64,000 nucleotides of DNA from Acidobacteriota bacterium (GTDB taxonomy: Bacteria > Acidobacteriota > Polarisedimenticolia > JACPZX01): the NCBI GenBank assembly GCA_016195325.1, contig JACPZX010000046.1:29116-93115 (forward strand), in the 5' to 3' direction. Numbering within the stretch: position 1 is the stretch's first letter; every line of letters begins with the position of its first letter. Below, in pieces: positions 35,571 through 44,452 of the stretch. Position numbers and translations under genes: made by a program. Under the pieces are notes generated by a model. That model was not told where the DNA came from, did no database searches, and worked only from the letters and a program-made list of their open reading frames with translations.

Positions 35571-36172
35571 CCCCCCCGGCGCGGTTCGACATCCGCGAGA
35601 GGATGGGAGCGGTCCTCGCCATCTTCGTCATCTGGCTCGGGGCCAACCTGGCCTTCGCGTTCCTCGTGAACCTTCCCCGCACGGAGCAGGCGCGGACGAT
35701 CCGCCAGGAACAGGAGTCGTTCCAGGACCGCCTCGCCAAGCGGCGTGCGAAGATCGCCGATCTGAAGGCGAACTACGACCGGGTGATGGGGGGCAACCAG
35801 AGCCTGCAGTCGTTCTTCGACAACGTCCTCTCGACGAAGCGGCGCCGGATGATCCCGATCCAGAAGGAGATCCGCGACATCGCCAGGAAGTTCAACATCA
35901 ACCCCGAGAGCATCTCCTACGGGCGACAGATCTTCGAGAAGGACAGCATCGTCCGGTTCTCGGCCATCCTCCCGCTGACCGGGCCCTACGAGAGCCTGCG
36001 CGCCTTCATCAACGCGCTGGAGCGATCCGAGAACTTCATCATCATCGACTCCGTCTCCCTCGCCGACTCCAAGGAGGGCGGGGTGATCCTGAGCCTCGAC
36101 ATCGCCGTCTCCACCTATTTCTTCGACTCCGATGTGACCCCGAAGGGCGCGTCGATCGCGGCGAGGGGTTGA
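35567..36172 (+). CDS. pilO: Pilus assembly protein PilO
   Basis: A 201-residue inner-membrane protein with one N-terminal span (about 14-37), a coiled-coil segment (about 40-95) and a ferredoxin-like periplasmic domain ending near residue 195 (FSAILPLTGPYESLRAFINALERSENFIIIDSVSL pattern). It pairs with PilN. Start GTG 35567 overlaps the pilN stop (GTGA), so production of the two is coupled. Confidence 0.86.
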   Translation: MTPPARFDIRERMGAVLAIFVIWLGANLAFAFLVNLPRTEQARTIRQEQESFQDRLAKRRAKIADLKANYDRVMGGNQSLQSFFDNVLSTKRRRMIPIQKEIRDIARKFNINPESISYGRQIFEKDSIVRFSAILPLTGPYESLRAFINALERSENFIIIDSVSLADSKEGGVILSLDIAVSTYFFDSDVTPKGASIAARG

Positions 36173-36173
36173 C

Positions 36174-36872
36174 GTGAACAACCAGGTCAAGACGGCGGTC
36201 GCGGTGCTCCTGGTGGCGATCCTGGGCTACGTCGTGTACGTGGAGCTCGCGGGGAAGAGCCTCATCCCGGGGACGACGCGGGGCGTCGGCCCCGAGCCCG
36301 ACACGGCGAAGCTCGTCGACCTCAAGGCGGTGCAGAGCATCTCGGTCACGGGAGTTCTCGGGGCGGCGGGGCCGGCCTACGATCAGGGGGGGCGCAACGT
36401 CTTCCAGTACGGCGTGGCCAAGCCCCCGCCCCCGACACCCGCGGAGCTCGAGGCGATGAGGAAGGCCGAGGAGGCGCGCCTCAAGGGGCTCGAGGAGGAG
36501 GCCCGGCAGCGCGCGGAGCTCCAGCAGAAACAGGCGCAGGAGGACAACGAGCGCCGCGCGCGCGAGGCGGGGGAGGCGCTGAAGCGGCAGCAGGACGTCG
36601 CGCAGGCGCAGGCGAGGGCGGCCGCCGCCGCGCCGAGCGGCCCTACGATCCCCCCGCCCCCTCCGATCAACTACCGGCTCGTCGGCTATCTCGGGCCGAA
36701 GGAGAACAGGATCGCCGTCCTGTTGAACGGCACCGACGTCGTCCTCGGCGCCCGGGGGGACGTGATCGAGGGGAAGTTCAAGGTCCTCACGATAGGCATC
36801 GACTCGGTCGAAATCGGCTACTCCGATCCGGTGTACAAAGACGCGAAGAAGCGCATCGATCTGGGATCGTGA
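36174..36872 (+). CDS. pilP: Pilus assembly protein PilP-like
   Basis: A 232-residue protein with an N-terminal membrane span (about 6-25) instead of the usual PilP lipobox, a charged Ala/Glu/Arg-rich coiled stretch (about 80-145) and a C-terminal beta domain (about 165-230, YRLVGYLGPKENRIAVLLNG) of the PilP/GspC homology-region type. It should bridge PilNO to the secretin PilQ. The long coiled linker is unusual and may span extra periplasmic distance. Identification rests partly on position in the pilMNOPQ order. Confidence 0.8.
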   Translation: MNNQVKTAVAVLLVAILGYVVYVELAGKSLIPGTTRGVGPEPDTAKLVDLKAVQSISVTGVLGAAGPAYDQGGRNVFQYGVAKPPPPTPAELEAMRKAEEARLKGLEEEARQRAELQQKQAQEDNERRAREAGEALKRQQDVAQAQARAAAAAPSGPTIPPPPPINYRLVGYLGPKENRIAVLLNGTDVVLGARGDVIEGKFKVLTIGIDSVEIGYSDPVYKDAKKRIDLGS

Positions 36873-36873
36873 G

Positions 36874-39507
36874 ATGGGAGGCGTTCGGGTGACATCGTTG
36901 AACGGGGTGAATCGGGGCCGCCGAGGCCTTCTCGCGCTCGTCCTGCTGACGGGCGCCTTGCTCGCGGCTGGATGCGCCGCGAACAGCGTCTACCGCGACG
37001 GAGAGAGGTCGGGAGATCTGGGCGACTGGGATCAGGCGGTGCTCTCCTACGCGAAGGCGGCCTCCATGGAGCCGAAGAACACCCGGTACCACATCGCGCT
37101 CCAGGAGGCGAGGCTGAAGGCTTCGCAGACCCACTTCGAGAAAGGGAAGCGCTACCTCTCGTCGAATCAGCTCGAGCTCGCCATCGGCGAGCTGGAGCAG
37201 ACGACGTTCCTCGACCCGACCAACCAGTTCGCGGCCACCGAGCTCGACAAGGCGATGATCGAGTGGCGGCACCAGCGCGACAGCTCCAACGCGAAGACCG
37301 ACCTCGAGCTGCTCAAGGAGAAGGCGAAGAACAGCCTCGGCGTCCCGAAGCTCAACCCCGCCTCGAACATCCCGATCATCCTCAAGTTCCAGCAGACCGA
37401 GCTCGGCAAGATCTACGAGGCGCTCAGCAAGGCGTCCGGGATCAATTTCCTATACGACTCGAAGCTCGATCTCAAGAAGAAGATCGACATCGACCTGGCC
37501 AACGTGTCCTTCGAGGACGCGATCAACACGCTGATGCTGATCAACAAGCACTTCTTCAAAGTCATCGACGAGAACACGATCATGCTCGCCGACGACAACC
37601 AGCAGAAGCGCCGGGAGATCGAGGACGAGGTCATCAAGACCTTCTTCCTCTCGAACGCCGACGTGAAGGACGTGCAGACGCTCCTCCGCACCCTGCTCGA
37701 CGCCCGCAAGATCGTCCAGAACAACCAGCTCAACGCCATCACCATCCGCGACACGCCGAGCCGCGTCGCGATCGCGCAGAAGATCATCGAGGCCAACGAC
37801 AAGTCGAAGGCCGAGCTGGTGGTCGACGTCGAGCTCATGGAGATCAGCCGCACGATCAGCAAGACGCTCGGCATCAACCTCACGCCGCAGCGCTACACCG
37901 TCCAGTTCACGGGCCCGACGAGCCTGCCGCTCAACAACCTCGGCCTCCTCAAGCAGGTCGGCTCCTACTCCCTCGGTCCGATCCCCCAGGTGACGCTCGA
38001 CTTCCTCAAGTCCGATTCGGGGACGAAGGTCGTCGCCAAGCCCGAGCTGCGCGTGACGGAGGGCGAGAAGGCGAACCTGCACCTCGGCGACTCCGTCCCC
38101 ATCCCCACGACGACGTTCAACACCGCCGGGACCGTCGGCGGCAACGTCGTGCCGATCACGTCCTTCACGTACCAGGAAGTCGGCATCGTGATCGAGATCG
38201 AGCCGCGCGTGCACCACAACAAGGAGGTGACGCTCAAGCTCAACGTCGAGGTCAGCCAGCTCGGAGACCAGGTCAGCACCGGGAACGGCCAGAGCTCTCC
38301 GTCGATCAACACGCGCCAGATCAACACCGTCATCCGGCTGAAGGACGGCGAGACGAACCTCCTCGCCGGTCTCATCCGGGACGACGGCACCGAAGGGCGC
38401 TCGGGGTTCCCCGGCCTCATGGACATTCCGGGGCTGCGGCGCGTCTTCTCGTCCCACACCTCCACGCACCGGGAGACCGATCTGATCCTCACGCTCACGC
38501 CGCACATCATCCGCATCCCCGACATCCGCGAGGAAGACCTCGAGGCGCTCTTCATCGGCACCGAGGGGAACCCGCACCTCCGCGGCAAGGGGACGAGCGC
38601 CTTCGGCCCGAATCCCTTCGCCGGCAAGGAGTCGGAGAGCGAGGACGAAGAGGACGCGGCGGCGACGGGAGGAGCCGACCAGGCCCCCGCTCCGCCCAGG
38701 GTCGAGGAGAAGAAGCCCGCCGCGAAGCCCGACGAGAAGAAGCCTGACGAGAAGAAGCCCAACGAGAAGAAGGCGGACGACAAGAGCGCCGCCGCCCCCG
38801 CGGCCGCCAATCCCGTGGCCGCACCCCCCCAGAACTCCGCCCCGCAGGCCGCGCCGCCCCCCGCCCCCGCGCCGACCCCCGCGAAGCCGAAGGGGCCGGC
38901 GTTCGCGCCGGGCGTCGAGTACACCCCGCCCCCGGCGTCGGTCAAGCCGAAGACGGACGAGGAGGATCTCGAGGGAGCCGGCAACGTCGACGAGGAGGAC
39001 GCCGGCGACGAGGGGGCCGCGGGAGCGCGCGCCCCCGCGCCGCCGTCCCCCCAGGCGCCGCCGGAGACACCGTCTGCGCCGCAGCCGGCGACGCCGATCA
39101 CGCTCGCCCTGGCGCCCGGGAGGCTGACGGTCGCCGGAGGCGGGGGGTTCGCGTTCAACGTCATGGTCGCCGGCGCGACCGACCTCCAGTCGCTCGACGT
39201 GGTCCTCAAGTACGACCCCGCGGTCGCCGAGTTCGACCAGGCGCTCGAGGGGATCTTCATGCGCTCGGACGGCACCCAGACGACCTTCACCGCCCAGAAG
39301 GTCGGGGACGGGACGGTCGAGCTCTCGATCCGCCGCAACGGCGCGGCCAAGGGGGTGACCGGGAGCGGATCCGCCGCCGCGATCCGGTTCAAGCCCATCG
39401 CCGCCGGCCGGACGCTCGTGAACGTGATCCGATCGACCGCGATGGACGCGTCGGGGAAGCCGATCCCGATGAACCCGAGCGGCGCCGACGTCACGGTGAG
39501 CCCCTGA
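36874..39507 (+). CDS. pilQ: PilQ/GspD-type secretin with TPR and cohesin domains
   Basis: An 877-residue outer-membrane secretin lipoprotein (lipobox LAAGC, Cys29). Order: TPR-like repeats (about 40-130), STN-type domain (about 170-245), NolW-like N domains (about 255-325), secretin core (about 330-560, ending with the GFPGLMDIPGLRRVFSSH pattern), a 170-residue Pro/Lys/Glu/Ala-rich linker, and a cohesin-type domain at about 745-877 (LKYDPAVAEFDQAL and GSGSAAAIRFKP). Secretins form the gated outer-membrane pore for pilus or secreted protein. The cohesin fusion after the pore domain is striking and would sit at the periplasmic or surface end. Start ATG 36874; GTG 36889 is an alternative. Confidence 0.9.
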   Translation: MGGVRVTSLNGVNRGRRGLLALVLLTGALLAAGCAANSVYRDGERSGDLGDWDQAVLSYAKAASMEPKNTRYHIALQEARLKASQTHFEKGKRYLSSNQLELAIGELEQTTFLDPTNQFAATELDKAMIEWRHQRDSSNAKTDLELLKEKAKNSLGVPKLNPASNIPIILKFQQTELGKIYEALSKASGINFLYDSKLDLKKKIDIDLANVSFEDAINTLMLINKHFFKVIDENTIMLADDNQQKRREIEDEVIKTFFLSNADVKDVQTLLRTLLDARKIVQNNQLNAITIRDTPSRVAIAQKIIEANDKSKAELVVDVELMEISRTISKTLGINLTPQRYTVQFTGPTSLPLNNLGLLKQVGSYSLGPIPQVTLDFLKSDSGTKVVAKPELRVTEGEKANLHLGDSVPIPTTTFNTAGTVGGNVVPITSFTYQEVGIVIEIEPRVHHNKEVTLKLNVEVSQLGDQVSTGNGQSSPSINTRQINTVIRLKDGETNLLAGLIRDDGTEGRSGFPGLMDIPGLRRVFSSHTSTHRETDLILTLTPHIIRIPDIREEDLEALFIGTEGNPHLRGKGTSAFGPNPFAGKESESEDEEDAAATGGADQAPAPPRVEEKKPAAKPDEKKPDEKKPNEKKADDKSAAAPAAANPVAAPPQNSAPQAAPPPAPAPTPAKPKGPAFAPGVEYTPPPASVKPKTDEEDLEGAGNVDEEDAGDEGAAGARAPAPPSPQAPPETPSAPQPATPITLALAPGRLTVAGGGGFAFNVMVAGATDLQSLDVVLKYDPAVAEFDQALEGIFMRSDGTQTTFTAQKVGDGTVELSIRRNGAAKGVTGSGSAAAIRFKPIAAGRTLVNVIRSTAMDASGKPIPMNPSGADVTVSP
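38731..38775 (+). repeat. Three 15-bp tandem repeats in the PilQ linker
   Basis: Three copies of a 15-base unit (GACGAGAAGAAGCCT type), in frame, encode Asp/Asn-Glu-Lys-Lys-Pro/Ala. Copies differ at single bases. Copy number could vary between strains and change linker length. Confidence 0.8.
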
Positions 39508-39508
39508 G

Positions 39509-39982
39509 ATGATGCCGGTGCGCGGGCGCGACGCGAGGGGGCTCACCCTCATCGAGGTCCTGGTGACCATCACCATCCTCGCGATCCTCTCGGCGATGGT
39601 CCTCCCCATCGCCCGGACGACGCTCCGGCGCGAGAAGGAGATGGACCTCCGCCGCGCGCTCCGTCAGATGCGGGAGGCGATCGACCAGTTCAAGAAGTTC
39701 AGCGACTCCGGGGCCATCCAGCCGCGGTGCCTCCAGTGCTTCGGCTACCCGGAGGACATCAAGGCGCTCGTGGAAGGGGTCCCGCAGGTGGGCGCCATCG
39801 ACAAGAAGCTCCGGTTCCTGCGCCGGATCCCGATCGATCCGATGACGGGAGAGCAGAGCTGGGGGATGCACTCGATCCAGGACGATCCCAACAGCGACTC
39901 GTGGGGGCATCAGAACGTCTACGACGTCTTCTCCCTCAGCGAGGAGACCTCGTTGGACGGGAGCAAGTACCGTGACTGGTGA
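39509..39982 (+). CDS. Type II secretion/type IV pilus pseudopilin (GspG-like)
   Basis: A 157-residue pseudopilin. The prepilin site is RG-LTLIEV: a peptidase-type glycine (about Gly11), mature N-terminus Leu and the conserved Glu5, followed by the hydrophobic helix. A CLQC pair lies at residues about 72-75 and the C-terminal PIDPMTGEQSWG block is typical of GspG-like proteins with a calcium loop. Start ATG 39509 or 39512. It follows pilQ by 1 base. Confidence 0.88.
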   Translation: MMPVRGRDARGLTLIEVLVTITILAILSAMVLPIARTTLRREKEMDLRRALRQMREAIDQFKKFSDSGAIQPRCLQCFGYPEDIKALVEGVPQVGAIDKKLRFLRRIPIDPMTGEQSWGMHSIQDDPNSDSWGHQNVYDVFSLSEETSLDGSKYRDW

Positions 39983-39995
39983 CGAAGGCAACGAC

Positions 39996-40445
39996 ATGAG
40001 AATCCACGCCCGGAGATCTTCCATGCGCGGCAGGCCCCGCGGCGGTTCGGGGGGCTTCACGCTGATTGAGCTGATCATCGTCATCGCGCTGATCGGCATC
40101 CTCGCGACGATGGTGATCCCCAACATGCGGGACACGCCGACGCGCGCGAAGGAGGCGGTCCTGAAGGCCGACCTCCACACCTTCCGCGACGTCATCGACC
40201 AGTTCTTCGCCGATCGGGGGCACTATCCCGAAGACGTGAGGGAGCTGGTCGACAAGGGGTACCTGAGGGCCGTGCCGGAGGACCCGTTCACGAAGTCCCC
40301 GTCCACCTGGATTCCGGTCTACGCGACGGATGTGGGGCAGGAGGACCCGACGGCCGGCGGAAAGCTCGGAAAACGCGGAATATACGACGTGAAAAGCGGC
40401 GCTTCGGGTACCGGTTTGGACGGGAGGCCCTACAATGAGTGGTGA
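39996..40445 (+). CDS. Type II secretion/type IV pilus pseudopilin (GspG-like), second copy
   Basis: A 149-residue pseudopilin with a classic prepilin site GG-FTLIEL, Glu5 and a long hydrophobic helix (about 23-45). The C-terminal half (EDVRELVDKGYLRAVPEDPFT and DVKSGASGTGLDG) matches GspG-like major pseudopilins. ATG 39996 is preferred over GTG 39972 because AAGG lies before it and the longer form adds only a leader overlapping the previous gene. A paralogue of the upstream pseudopilin; one may be the major and one a minor subunit. Confidence 0.9.
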   Translation: MRIHARRSSMRGRPRGGSGGFTLIELIIVIALIGILATMVIPNMRDTPTRAKEAVLKADLHTFRDVIDQFFADRGHYPEDVRELVDKGYLRAVPEDPFTKSPSTWIPVYATDVGQEDPTAGGKLGKRGIYDVKSGASGTGLDGRPYNEW

Positions 40446-40467
40446 TCCGAGGGAGGGGAGTTGCGCG

Positions 40468-41268
40468 ATGGATCGAGACGTGAAAGGGCTCGTCGCCCGC
40501 CGCCGGGTGCGTCCGGGTCGGGCCGTTCTCGTCGCCTGCGCCCTGTCGCTGGGCGTCGTCGCCCTCGTGACGTGCGTGCGGCAGGACCCCATCGCCCCCG
40601 ACGGAAGCATGATCGCCGTCTCGGCCAACCCGCAGACCGTCGTCGTTCAAGGCGGGGTCGCCGGGCAGACGCACATCACGGCGACGCTTCGCTCCAAGAA
40701 CGGCACCCGCCTTCCCGACCAGGAGGTGGTCTTCTCCAGTTCCGCGGGGACGCTGACGCCGCCGGCGCAGACCTCCGTCATCACCAACAACCAGGGGCAG
40801 GCGACGAGCGTGCTCAACACGACGGTGAGCGCGACGGTGACCGCGTTCAGCGGATCGATCATGGGGACGACGTCGGTCAACGTTGTGAGCGGGAACCTGA
40901 GCAGCGTTTCGCTCGACGCCGACGTCCAGAGCCTCTCCACCTGCACTCAGACCGTGACCTTCACAGCCTCTGCGACGGATCCCAATAACAACGGAGTCGC
41001 GGGGCTGACGATCGTCTTCCAGACGACGTCCATCGCCAGTCGCAACCTCCTCCAGGGGAGCTTCAATCCGACGCAGCCGAAGACCGACGTGAACGGGGAC
41101 GCGGTGTCGGTATTCACGCCGGCTCAGAGCTTCTGCAGCCAGAATTGCTCGCCGACGGCTACTCCGACCCCGCCGAACGGCGGGGCGTGCGGCATCCAGG
41201 TGGTCGCGAAGGACGTATCAGGGGCGTTCGTCTCCCCCCCGATCCAGGTCACGACGGCGATACCATGA
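40468..41268 (+). CDS. Exported Ig-like (bacterial Big-type) domain protein
   Basis: A 266-residue exported protein. A hydrophobic signal (about residues 18-35) ends in LVTC, a near-lipobox, so it may be a lipoprotein. Two beta-sandwich Ig-like domains follow: about 48-140 (VSANPQTVVVQGG ... QATSVLNTTVSATVTA) and about 145-265, the second with several cysteines. Such domains occur in adhesins and invasins. ATG 40468 has GGGAGGGGAG eight bases upstream; ATG 40435 is possible but lies inside the pseudopilin gene. Placed among pilin genes, it may be a surface or tip-associated adhesin. Confidence 0.8.
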   Translation: MDRDVKGLVARRRVRPGRAVLVACALSLGVVALVTCVRQDPIAPDGSMIAVSANPQTVVVQGGVAGQTHITATLRSKNGTRLPDQEVVFSSSAGTLTPPAQTSVITNNQGQATSVLNTTVSATVTAFSGSIMGTTSVNVVSGNLSSVSLDADVQSLSTCTQTVTFTASATDPNNNGVAGLTIVFQTTSIASRNLLQGSFNPTQPKTDVNGDAVSVFTPAQSFCSQNCSPTATPTPPNGGACGIQVVAKDVSGAFVSPPIQVTTAIP

Positions 41269-41292
41269 TGACGCCGGCATAGAGGGCTCCAG

Positions 41293-42597
41293 ATGACGGA
41301 TCGGCCGAGCGAAGGGAAGGACGGGGGGCGCCGCGAGCGGGGCCACCTCCTCATCCTCCTGATGGTGGGCGTCGCCGTCATGCTCATCATGATGACCGTC
41401 GCGGCGCAATCCTGGACCTTCCAGATGCGCCGCGAGATGGAAGTCGAGCTGATCTTCCGGGGCGAGCAGTACATCAAGGGGCTCGAGGCCTTCCGCAAGT
41501 CGAACGGCAACGCCTTCCCGGTCGGCGATCTCAAGATCCTCGCCAAGAGGAACACCGCCGGCGTGCGGTTCATGCGCAAGCTCTACAAGAACCCCTTCGA
41601 TCCCAACGGGCAATGGCAGTACCTCTATCTGCACCCCGGCGGGACCGGCTTCATCAACCCGTGCGCCGTCGGCGCGGGCCCCGGCTTCAACGATCCGAGA
41701 GGTGGCCGGGGGCGGGGTGGCATGCTGCCCGGACAGAACGGCGGGGCGTCGACAGGGTTCGGAAACCCCTTCGATCGCGGGATCACCGGCCGGAACACCG
41801 CGGCCGACGACGAGGACGAGGGGGGCGTCCCGGACGCCCGGGCGTCGTCGAAGCTGAGCGCCCTCGATCCGAAGACCTTCAAGACGACGGGCATCCAGAA
41901 GATGAACCTCCCGATCGTCGGCGTCGTGGACTGCAAGATGGTCGAGTCGATCCGCGAGTACAAGGGACAGACCTGGCTCAGCAACTGGGCCTTCACCCCC
42001 CTCGCGCAGGGGGAGTTCGGTGCGGTGGCCCCGCCCGGCGGGAGCGGAGGCGTCGCGAGGCAATTCACCGGCGGGGTGGGCAACGTCGAGGACGCGGCCT
42101 ACATCGGAAAGGGGGCGAGGAACCCGACGGCGCCGGTGGCCAACGGCGACCCCAGTTGGATGCGCGGAGATCAATCCGGCGATCAGCAACCGCCCGAAGG
42201 GGGAGACCAGGGGTATGGCTCCGGCGGCTACGACGCCTACGGCAACCCCGTGAACGCAGACCCGAACCATCCAGCCGACCCGAACCATCCAGCCGACCCG
42301 AACCATCCGGCCGACCCGAACCATCCGGCCCGGCCTGCGAACCCGCCGGGACCGCCGCGCCCCAACCCGCAGGGGCCCACGCCCCCAGTCCCGCCGGCCG
42401 GAAATCCGCCTCCTCACGCGCCGGACGCGAATGGGACCGTCCACGATCCGAACCAGCCCGACGACGGCTCGGGGGACGAGGACGACGAGGGGGATGAAGG
42501 GGACGACGAGGACGACTCGGATCCGAACGCCCCCACGCCGGATCCGAATCATCCATCGACGGCCGGGATGCAGGCGGAAATCCCCGGCGTCGTGTGA
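41293..42597 (+). CDS. GspK-like minor pseudopilin with acidic Pro-rich tail
   Basis: A 434-residue protein. Its N-terminal hydrophobic helix (about 18-40, HLLILLMVGVAVMLIMMTVA) follows a Gly like a prepilin site but lacks Glu5, as in the tip pseudopilin GspK. A globular domain (about 45-240) has the EVELIFRGEQYIKGLEAFRKSNG block seen in pseudopilins. The remainder is low complexity: a Gly/Pro-rich part with four DPNHPA repeats and then a strongly acidic run of Asp/Glu. The tail could bind calcium or act as a spacer. Assignment as a tip component is inference from the missing Glu5 and position at the operon end. Confidence 0.65.
   Translation: MTDRPSEGKDGGRRERGHLLILLMVGVAVMLIMMTVAAQSWTFQMRREMEVELIFRGEQYIKGLEAFRKSNGNAFPVGDLKILAKRNTAGVRFMRKLYKNPFDPNGQWQYLYLHPGGTGFINPCAVGAGPGFNDPRGGRGRGGMLPGQNGGASTGFGNPFDRGITGRNTAADDEDEGGVPDARASSKLSALDPKTFKTTGIQKMNLPIVGVVDCKMVESIREYKGQTWLSNWAFTPLAQGEFGAVAPPGGSGGVARQFTGGVGNVEDAAYIGKGARNPTAPVANGDPSWMRGDQSGDQQPPEGGDQGYGSGGYDAYGNPVNADPNHPADPNHPADPNHPADPNHPARPANPPGPPRPNPQGPTPPVPPAGNPPPHAPDANGTVHDPNQPDDGSGDEDDEGDEGDDEDDSDPNAPTPDPNHPSTAGMQAEIPGVV
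42259..42330 (+). repeat. Four 18-bp tandem repeats encoding DPNHPA
   Basis: Four copies of an 18-base unit (GACCCGAACCATCCAGCC type) in frame, differing only at one third-codon position. Near identity suggests recent slippage; copy number may vary between strains. Confidence 0.9.
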
Positions 42598-42603
42598 TAG
42601 ATT
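42595..42603 (+). promoter_or_regulatory. Extended -10 element before the M16 protease gene
   Basis: TGA-TAGATT overlaps the stop codon of the GspK-like gene. It would start a leader of about 87 bases before the ATG at 42697 and separate the protease unit from the pilus block. No clear -35. Confidence 0.3.
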
Positions 42604-42696
42604 CGGTGCCTCTTTGCGGCGCGCCGGGTAGGTGAAGGCGATCCCGACCCGCGATCCCGCGACACCGCAATCCATCCAGCGACTTCCGGGCCGGCG

Positions 42697-43956
42697 ATGA
42701 TCAGACGCGAGATCCTTCCCAACGGTCTCACTCTCCTCACCGAGACGATGCCGAACATCCGCTCGGTCTGCCTCGGCGTGTGGCTCAAGCAGGGCTCGCG
42801 CCAGGAGACCGAGGCCGAGAACGGCGTCTCGCACTTCATCGAGCACCTGCTCTTCAAGGGGACCGAGAGGCGCACGGCCAAGGAGATCGCGAAGACGATC
42901 GACTCCATCGGCGGGCAGTGCGACGCCTTCACGTCGAAGGAGTACACCTGCTTCTACGCCCGCGTCCTCGACGATCACGCCAGCGTGGCGTTCGACCTCC
43001 TCTCCGACATCGTGCTCCGCCCCCGCTTCGACCCCGAGCACATCGAGAAGGAGAGAAAGGTCATCTTCGAGGAGATCAAGATGGTCGAGGACAGCCCCGA
43101 CGAGCTGGTCTACGACCTCTTCACCGAGACGATCTGGCGCGATCACCCCCTCGGACGGCCGATCCAGGGGACCGTCGAGTCGGTCACGGCCCTCGGCCCG
43201 GAGATGCTCGGGAAGTTCTTCCGCTCGTCGTACCATCCCGGCAACGTCGTCATCTCCGCGGCGGGAAACCTCGATCACCCGCGCCTCACGGCGCTCATCA
43301 AGGAGACCTTCTCGTCGCTGTCCGACGGCACCCCCCCGAGGCCCATCGGCATCCCTCAGCACCGGGCCGAGATCGTTCTCAGGGAGAAGAAGGAGCTCGA
43401 GCAGCTGCACCTGTGCATCGGCGTTCCGGCCCTGGCGCAGAACGATCCCGAGAGGTACAGCGGCTACGTCCTCAACACGCTCCTCGGGGGCACGATGTCG
43501 TCGAGGCTCTTCCAGAACATCCGCGAGGATCGCGGGCTCGCCTACAACGTCTTCTCGGCCATGAACTCGTTCGCCGACACGGGCTACTTCGCGGTCTACG
43601 CCGCGACGCGCCCCGGCGGGGGGGGCGAGGTCGTGAGCCAGATCTGCGAGGAGCTCGTGAAGGTGAAAGAGGTCAAGGTCGACGCCGTGGAGCTGAAGGG
43701 GGCCAAGGATCACCTCAAGGGGAACCTCATGCTCTCGCTCGAGTCGTCGTCGTCGCGCATGAGCAACCTCGCGAGGCAGGACATCTATTTCCAGCGGCAG
43801 TTCTCCCTGGACGAGATCATCGCGGAAATCGACAAAGTCACGAGCGAGCAGGTGCAGAGCCTCGCCCGCTCCATGCTCGACGGCCGCAAGTGCACCGCCG
43901 CGGTTCTCGGGCGTCTCGACGGATTGAACCTGAGCCGCGAACAGTTCGCGTTCTGA
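42697..43956 (+). CDS. M16 family zinc metallopeptidase (processing peptidase-like)
   Basis: A 419-residue M16 peptidase. The inverted zinc motif HxxEH is at His46-x2-Glu49-His50 (HFIEH), with the third ligand in the [12 protein letters not shown] block (about residue 126). The C-terminal half is the M16_C domain with the [22 protein letters not shown] pattern. Single-chain, pre-sized like the bacterial mitochondrial-processing-peptidase relatives; cytosolic or periplasmic location is unclear because no signal peptide is seen. dut follows 34 bases downstream, a pairing found in several bacteria. Confidence 0.94.
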   Translation: MIRREILPNGLTLLTETMPNIRSVCLGVWLKQGSRQETEAENGVSHFIEHLLFKGTERRTAKEIAKTIDSIGGQCDAFTSKEYTCFYARVLDDHASVAFDLLSDIVLRPRFDPEHIEKERKVIFEEIKMVEDSPDELVYDLFTETIWRDHPLGRPIQGTVESVTALGPEMLGKFFRSSYHPGNVVISAAGNLDHPRLTALIKETFSSLSDGTPPRPIGIPQHRAEIVLREKKELEQLHLCIGVPALAQNDPERYSGYVLNTLLGGTMSSRLFQNIREDRGLAYNVFSAMNSFADTGYFAVYAATRPGGGGEVVSQICEELVKVKEVKVDAVELKGAKDHLKGNLMLSLESSSSRMSNLARQDIYFQRQFSLDEIIAEIDKVTSEQVQSLARSMLDGRKCTAAVLGRLDGLNLSREQFAF

Positions 43957-43990
43957 ATCGTCGCGGGGTGGCCCCGCGCGTCATCCGGAC

Positions 43991-44452
43991 ATGGACGAAG
44001 AGTCAAGCCCCATCGAGGTCCTGATCCAGCGCCTCCCGGGGAACGATCTGCCGCTCCCGGCGCGGTCGACCGCCCAGTCGGCCGGCTACGACCTGCGCGC
44101 CTGCCTCGACGCCCCTCTCACCCTCGAGCCCATGCGCCGCGCCCTCGTCCCGACCGGCTTCGCCATCGCGCTGCCGCCGGGATGGGAGGCGCAGATCCGC
44201 CCCCGCTCGGGCCTCGCGCTCGAGCACGGGATCACGATGCTCAACACCCCGGGGACGATCGACGCCGACTACCGCGGCGAGATCAAGGTGCTCGCCGTCA
44301 ACCTGGGCGACCGGCCCGTGACGCTGCGCCGCGGCGACCGGATCGCGCAGATGGTCCTCGCGCGGGTTCCCGGCACCTCGCTGCGGGAGACCGACGCGCT
44401 CCCTGCGACCCCTCGAGGCGCCGGCGGCTTCGGCCACACGGGATCGAGATGA
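43991..44452 (+). CDS. dut: Deoxyuridine 5'-triphosphate nucleotidohydrolase (dUTPase)
   Basis: A 153-residue trimeric dUTPase that hydrolyses dUTP to dUMP and keeps uracil out of DNA. Motifs I-V are visible: AGYDLRA (about 31-37), PRSGLAL (about 74-80), [13 protein letters not shown] (about 93-105), RGDRIAQMV (about 118-126) and GGFGHTGSR at the end. Start ATG 43991. The WalJ-like gene begins inside its stop (ATGA). Confidence 0.95.
   Translation: MDEESSPIEVLIQRLPGNDLPLPARSTAQSAGYDLRACLDAPLTLEPMRRALVPTGFAIALPPGWEAQIRPRSGLALEHGITMLNTPGTIDADYRGEIKVLAVNLGDRPVTLRRGDRIAQMVLARVPGTSLRETDALPATPRGAGGFGHTGSR

Noticed and set aside
39972-39995. GTG 39972 as the start of the second pseudopilin
   Set aside because: It overlaps the previous gene, has no ribosome site, and adds only a polar leader; ATG 39996 fits better.
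42259-42330. The four 18-bp direct repeats as a CRISPR array
   Set aside because: The units are contiguous without spacers, in frame, and encode a repeated hexapeptide.
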